Shown here one piece after another: positions 60,642 to 64,000 of a stretch of DNA of 64,000 nucleotides; the stretch's first letter is position 1, and each line of letters opens with the position of its first letter. Both the position numbers and the translations under genes were made by a program. This stretch comes from Artocarpus heterophyllus (taxonomy: Eukaryota > Streptophyta > Magnoliopsida > Rosales > Moraceae), in assembly GCA_025403435.1 (NCBI GenBank), contig JAJQZP010000045.1, positions 1,300,110 to 1,364,109 on the forward strand, read 5' to 3'. The notes under the pieces were generated by a model. It did not search any database. It saw only the letters and a program-made list of their open reading frames with translations, and was not told the origin of the DNA.

Positions 60642-63600
60642 TGTCACAACCCGTCTTTTCGGGCTGTGATAAAACTCTTTCTAACTTACTTTAGGGCAAA
60701 AATTTAGGAATTTTTTTTTAACGGGAATAAATAATTTGCTTAGATTAAATTTGGTAATTCCCAAAATACTTTCACATATTTGTATTTATATAATTAATAC
60801 TTTTACTTTTACAACATCTTTCTTTTAAACATTTCATTTCAAAATAACTTTGAACATACACAGTAGAAAACATTACAGCAGCGGACTCTATACCCAATCT
60901 GCACACCATCCACCCCTCCGCCAGCTCACCATTTGAACTTATTCTGACCTTCTCGTCGAAATACCTACAACATAAAATACTTAATGAGCTAACGCCCAAT
61001 AAGTCCCATAAATCCCACATGGATATTCACATGTATGCATGAATCAATTATGCTTTCTTATAAACTTTCTTTATCCTCATCATTTTTTATCCTTCCTAGG
61101 GCCCAAGTGTTCGTACCATTACGCAATTTCAATTAGGTCTATGTAACACCGTGACCGTAACATATCCTTTAAACTCCCCTTGAGTTAGGATCGGTACGAC
61201 ACTTTTCTTAATTTCTGGTGATACATTTACCAATTCACTTATTATGGTTATCATATCATGCATGAAGTGATGATTAAATGTTATACATAACATAATCTAC
61301 ATAAATGCATTTGTATGATATAGTACACACAGGTACATACTTTATATACACACTGGTACACATTAATATACATACAGGTATATAGCATAATGTACTCACA
61401 GGTACTTAACATAAAATATACACACTGGTACACATTAATACACGCACAGGTATATATAGCATAATGTACTCACAGGTACTTAACATAAAATATACACACT
61501 AGTATATATTAATATACGCATAGGTATATATAGCATAATGTACTCACAGGTATTTAACATAAAATATACATACTGGTACGCATTAATATACACATAGGTA
61601 TATATAGCATAATGTACTCATACATACTTAATATAAAATATACACACTGGTATACATTAATATACACACAGATATATAACATAATGTACTTACAGGTACT
61701 TAACATAAAATATACACACTGGTACAGACTATCATATACACTTAGGTATATGTCATTATATACTTTCAGGTATATATATATATATTCCATATACTCACAA
61801 GTATACCCTTTCATTTTTATAAATACTTATGTCATTGCATACATATAAGTATACACCTTGATATACACACAAGTATACACATACACATTTTACACTCTAA
61901 ACCTATAATTTCATACTGTAGGTGGGATAGGTACTTACTTGATGCGAATGTCGGGCAACTTAAACTCGATGTCCCTTCTCCTAGACTCCTAGGATCTTGT
62001 TGGCCAATTACAAAGCCATTAGCCAAATTCTACTATGTTTCGATACAAAACATCTGTTAGTTAATAAATTGAGTTGCATTACTATGTACAACTCTAAAAA
62101 CCACTGTTTTTTCTTATTTCTATCTAATTTTATCCTATCATTTTTAACGAAGGGCGGGAACCTTTCTAGTCGTTTTCTTATCCCATTGAAAACATTTCAA
62201 AGCGGTTCGGGTTATTTGGACAAAAATGACGATTTTGCCCTTTGTGGGTCCACTAAACTACCCGAGCTCGATTTCGTTATTCTTATGAAAATAACTATAT
62301 ACTAATTTCAAAATAACACCCTAGTGGGTCAAATCTCTTTATTTCTCAATTATGCCCAATTTTCATAAAACTTTGCAGTTTAGTCCCTGAACTAAAAATT
62401 TTGACGATTTTACCCCCGGTACTAAAATTTACTTCTTTGCATCAAAATTTCCTATTTTTCTCAAGGATCATTTTTACTTTAGGTACTATACCTTAAATCA
62501 TTTTGAAAAATGACATTTTTACCATTTAACACTTTTTTCACTTTTAACATATTCTTGAAAAATGAAAAACTCACAAATGATTGAGTTTTTAGACAAAACG
62601 TTCAAGGCCTAATAATTTCGTCGAGATCTACAACTTTCATGTTTTAAATTTTCCCAAAATCTCATTGTACAGGGGCGTTTTTGACTATTTTTCAAATCTG
62701 CTGAGAAGGAACTTTTCTTTCAATTTAGTCCCTATGGCATTTTTACAAAAATCTGTTTCAAAATTGCAATTCTACCCCTGCAGAAACCATTCCATGCCTT
62801 AATCAAAAGATTCTCATGCTCAAACATCACTTTTGCAAAGTCAACATCGAAATTGCAAAAATAACACTTTTGGTAAAAATACCGTTTTGCACTTTAAACG
62901 AAAGTTTCACAGCTTAACTTGCCATTCATCACATGTACATGAAATTCCATCAAATATGTGCTCAAGAACTCACATGGGTTTTAAGAAATAAAAATCAAAA
63001 CAAAATTCAAAACTTTGAACTTTAAAACTTACCCAAATAACACTTTTTGGATTTCTAACCTTCAAAGTTCCTTTGAACTCCCTCCTAGGCTTCCTTTCCA
63101 TGCAAAAATACCATGGATTAATTTTTTCCCTTTACCCATGAAAAATCCCTTGAAAACTCATTAAAAAGTTTAGGATTTTACCTTAAAACTTGTGGGAAAT
63201 CTTTGTACTTGCTTGTAAAACTTGTTTGGGGTCATTTTTGCAAAGTTTGGGGGCTGAGAAATTTTTTTTGGAAGCTTGGTTATGGCTGCCGGATCTTGGA
63301 GCAAAAGAAAGGAAAAGAAAAGTTGTGATAACTATGCCTTAAATGCTTCCTTATCACATTTGATGACTCATGGTCATCCATTAGACTACCCTAGGTGTCC
63401 TCATCTTATTGGGCCACATTGCATGGCTTGTTGGCCCAATAGAATTCAAGCAAATGTCCACTTTATGGAATTAAAAATTTATACTGTGTAATTTTTTACC
63501 ACACAGTATTTTTCCTATATTGTCGTGGTCAATTCAGTGTACTTTCTATCCTTAGACTGTATAAAAATATTTAACTTACTTTTCGTTCACTTTTGGAGGC

Positions 63601-64000
63601 TAATCGTGACATTTTTCGTATCTGTATTTTCATTTAGCAGTATTCTTATACTGCTCTGGCCTCCTTTCTACCCCCGATTAGGGTTAGGACAACCTCTATA
63701 TCCTATTTACATTCTAATCATCCATTCGTTTATATCATAATTTAACAATTAATTATGACATGAAATTCATTTTATGGATATTATGCACAAATCTCTGAGT
63801 CATTAAACTCATAAAATTTATATTTTACAATATCTACCATTGCATTACATATGCCATAAAATTTGCAATCAATGCCGCTCATTTATATTTTATTGTAATT
63901 TTCACAAAAATTACTATTTTCACAAAATTTTACATTTTTAAGAATAAATTCATTAATTAAACCTAATTAAATATTAGGTTTCATTGATGATATTTCTTCG
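60642..64000 (-). repeat. 5' LTR of the minus-strand chromovirus, cut by the window end
   Basis: Plus-strand start TGTCACAACCCGTC with the short palindrome-like CCCGTCTTTTCGGGC. It continues 3359 bases to the window edge, about a dozen bases before the expected ATTACA end. It carries the same 74-base minisatellite, the same 71-codon open frame and a 38-base segment lost from the other LTR. Confidence 0.92.
61318..61760. repeat. 74-base minisatellite inside the right LTR
   Basis: GCATAATGTACT recurs at 61385, 61459, 61533 and 61607, with a decayed copy near 61680, a period of 74. It corresponds to the array at 51840-52260. Confidence 0.92.

Larger units (their letters stand above)
51381..64000 (-). 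mobile_element. Ty3/gypsy chromovirus with very long LTRs (Del/Tekay-like), minus strand
   Basis: LTRs at 51381-54493 and 60642 to the window end enclose 54494-60641. In transcription order (right to left) this internal region holds a primer site, upstream acidic ORFs, gag, protease, RT, RNase H, integrase, a chromodomain and a polypurine tract. LTRs of about 3.3 kb and a C-terminal chromodomain suggest the Del/Tekay branch; that placement is an inference from size and layout. The left LTR lacks about 220 bases at its outer end. The right LTR leaves the window about a dozen bases before its end. Frames are broken throughout. Confidence 0.9.

Noticed and set aside
1..64000. tRNA, rRNA, snoRNA or organellar insertions
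   Set aside because: The only polymerase III boxes are in SINE-like elements without a cloverleaf; no rRNA-like or plastid-like gene text was recognised.

Overview
This is a window of plant (angiosperm) nuclear DNA: AT-rich, with intron-containing genes using GT-AG junctions, and with CACTA, MULE, Ty3/gypsy chromovirus, Tourist-like MITE and SINE sequences. A monocot is plausible from the general look of the two host proteins, but the window does not prove it. Only two genes look intact, both on the minus strand. They are a QUASIMODO3-like Golgi methyltransferase (16658-21668, 7 coding exons, 599 aa predicted) and COP9 signalosome subunit 1 (24725-28872, 6 coding exons, 447 aa predicted). I rebuilt both gene models by hand; every junction is GT-AG and the reading phases close.

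Layout: 1-5597 holds a decayed CACTA (En/Spm) transposon on the minus strand with a broken TNP2-type transposase, a fragment of the second CACTA gene, hairpin arrays and a right terminus ending TGTAGTG. 5598-16657 is an AT-rich gene desert with small foldback elements. 16658-28872 is the genic island, with SINEs and MITEs in introns and flanks. 28873-31900 is the 5' flank of CSN1 with two MITE-like families and a GRF zinc-finger relic.

31900-48957 is a nest of transposons. A MULE transposase pseudogene (minus) has been split by a complete Ty3/gypsy chromovirus (32315-44650, plus) and by a solo LTR (44742-48462). The chromovirus carries another LTR-like insertion (42455-44467) in its own 3' LTR. 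Target-site duplications support each insertion. 49930-51380 is a second CACTA relic. 51381 to the window end is a second, different chromovirus on the minus strand with about 3.3 kb LTRs; its left LTR is truncated and its right LTR leaves the window about a dozen bases before its end.

The transposon coding regions are all broken, and many in-frame stops are of the type expected from C-to-T decay of CAG, CAA or CGA codons. The two host genes are not an operon; they simply lie in tandem about 3 kb apart. I found no tRNA or rRNA gene, no CRISPR and no clear new molecular system. The most informative content is the dated stack of insertions and the placement of one MITE family close to both host promoters.
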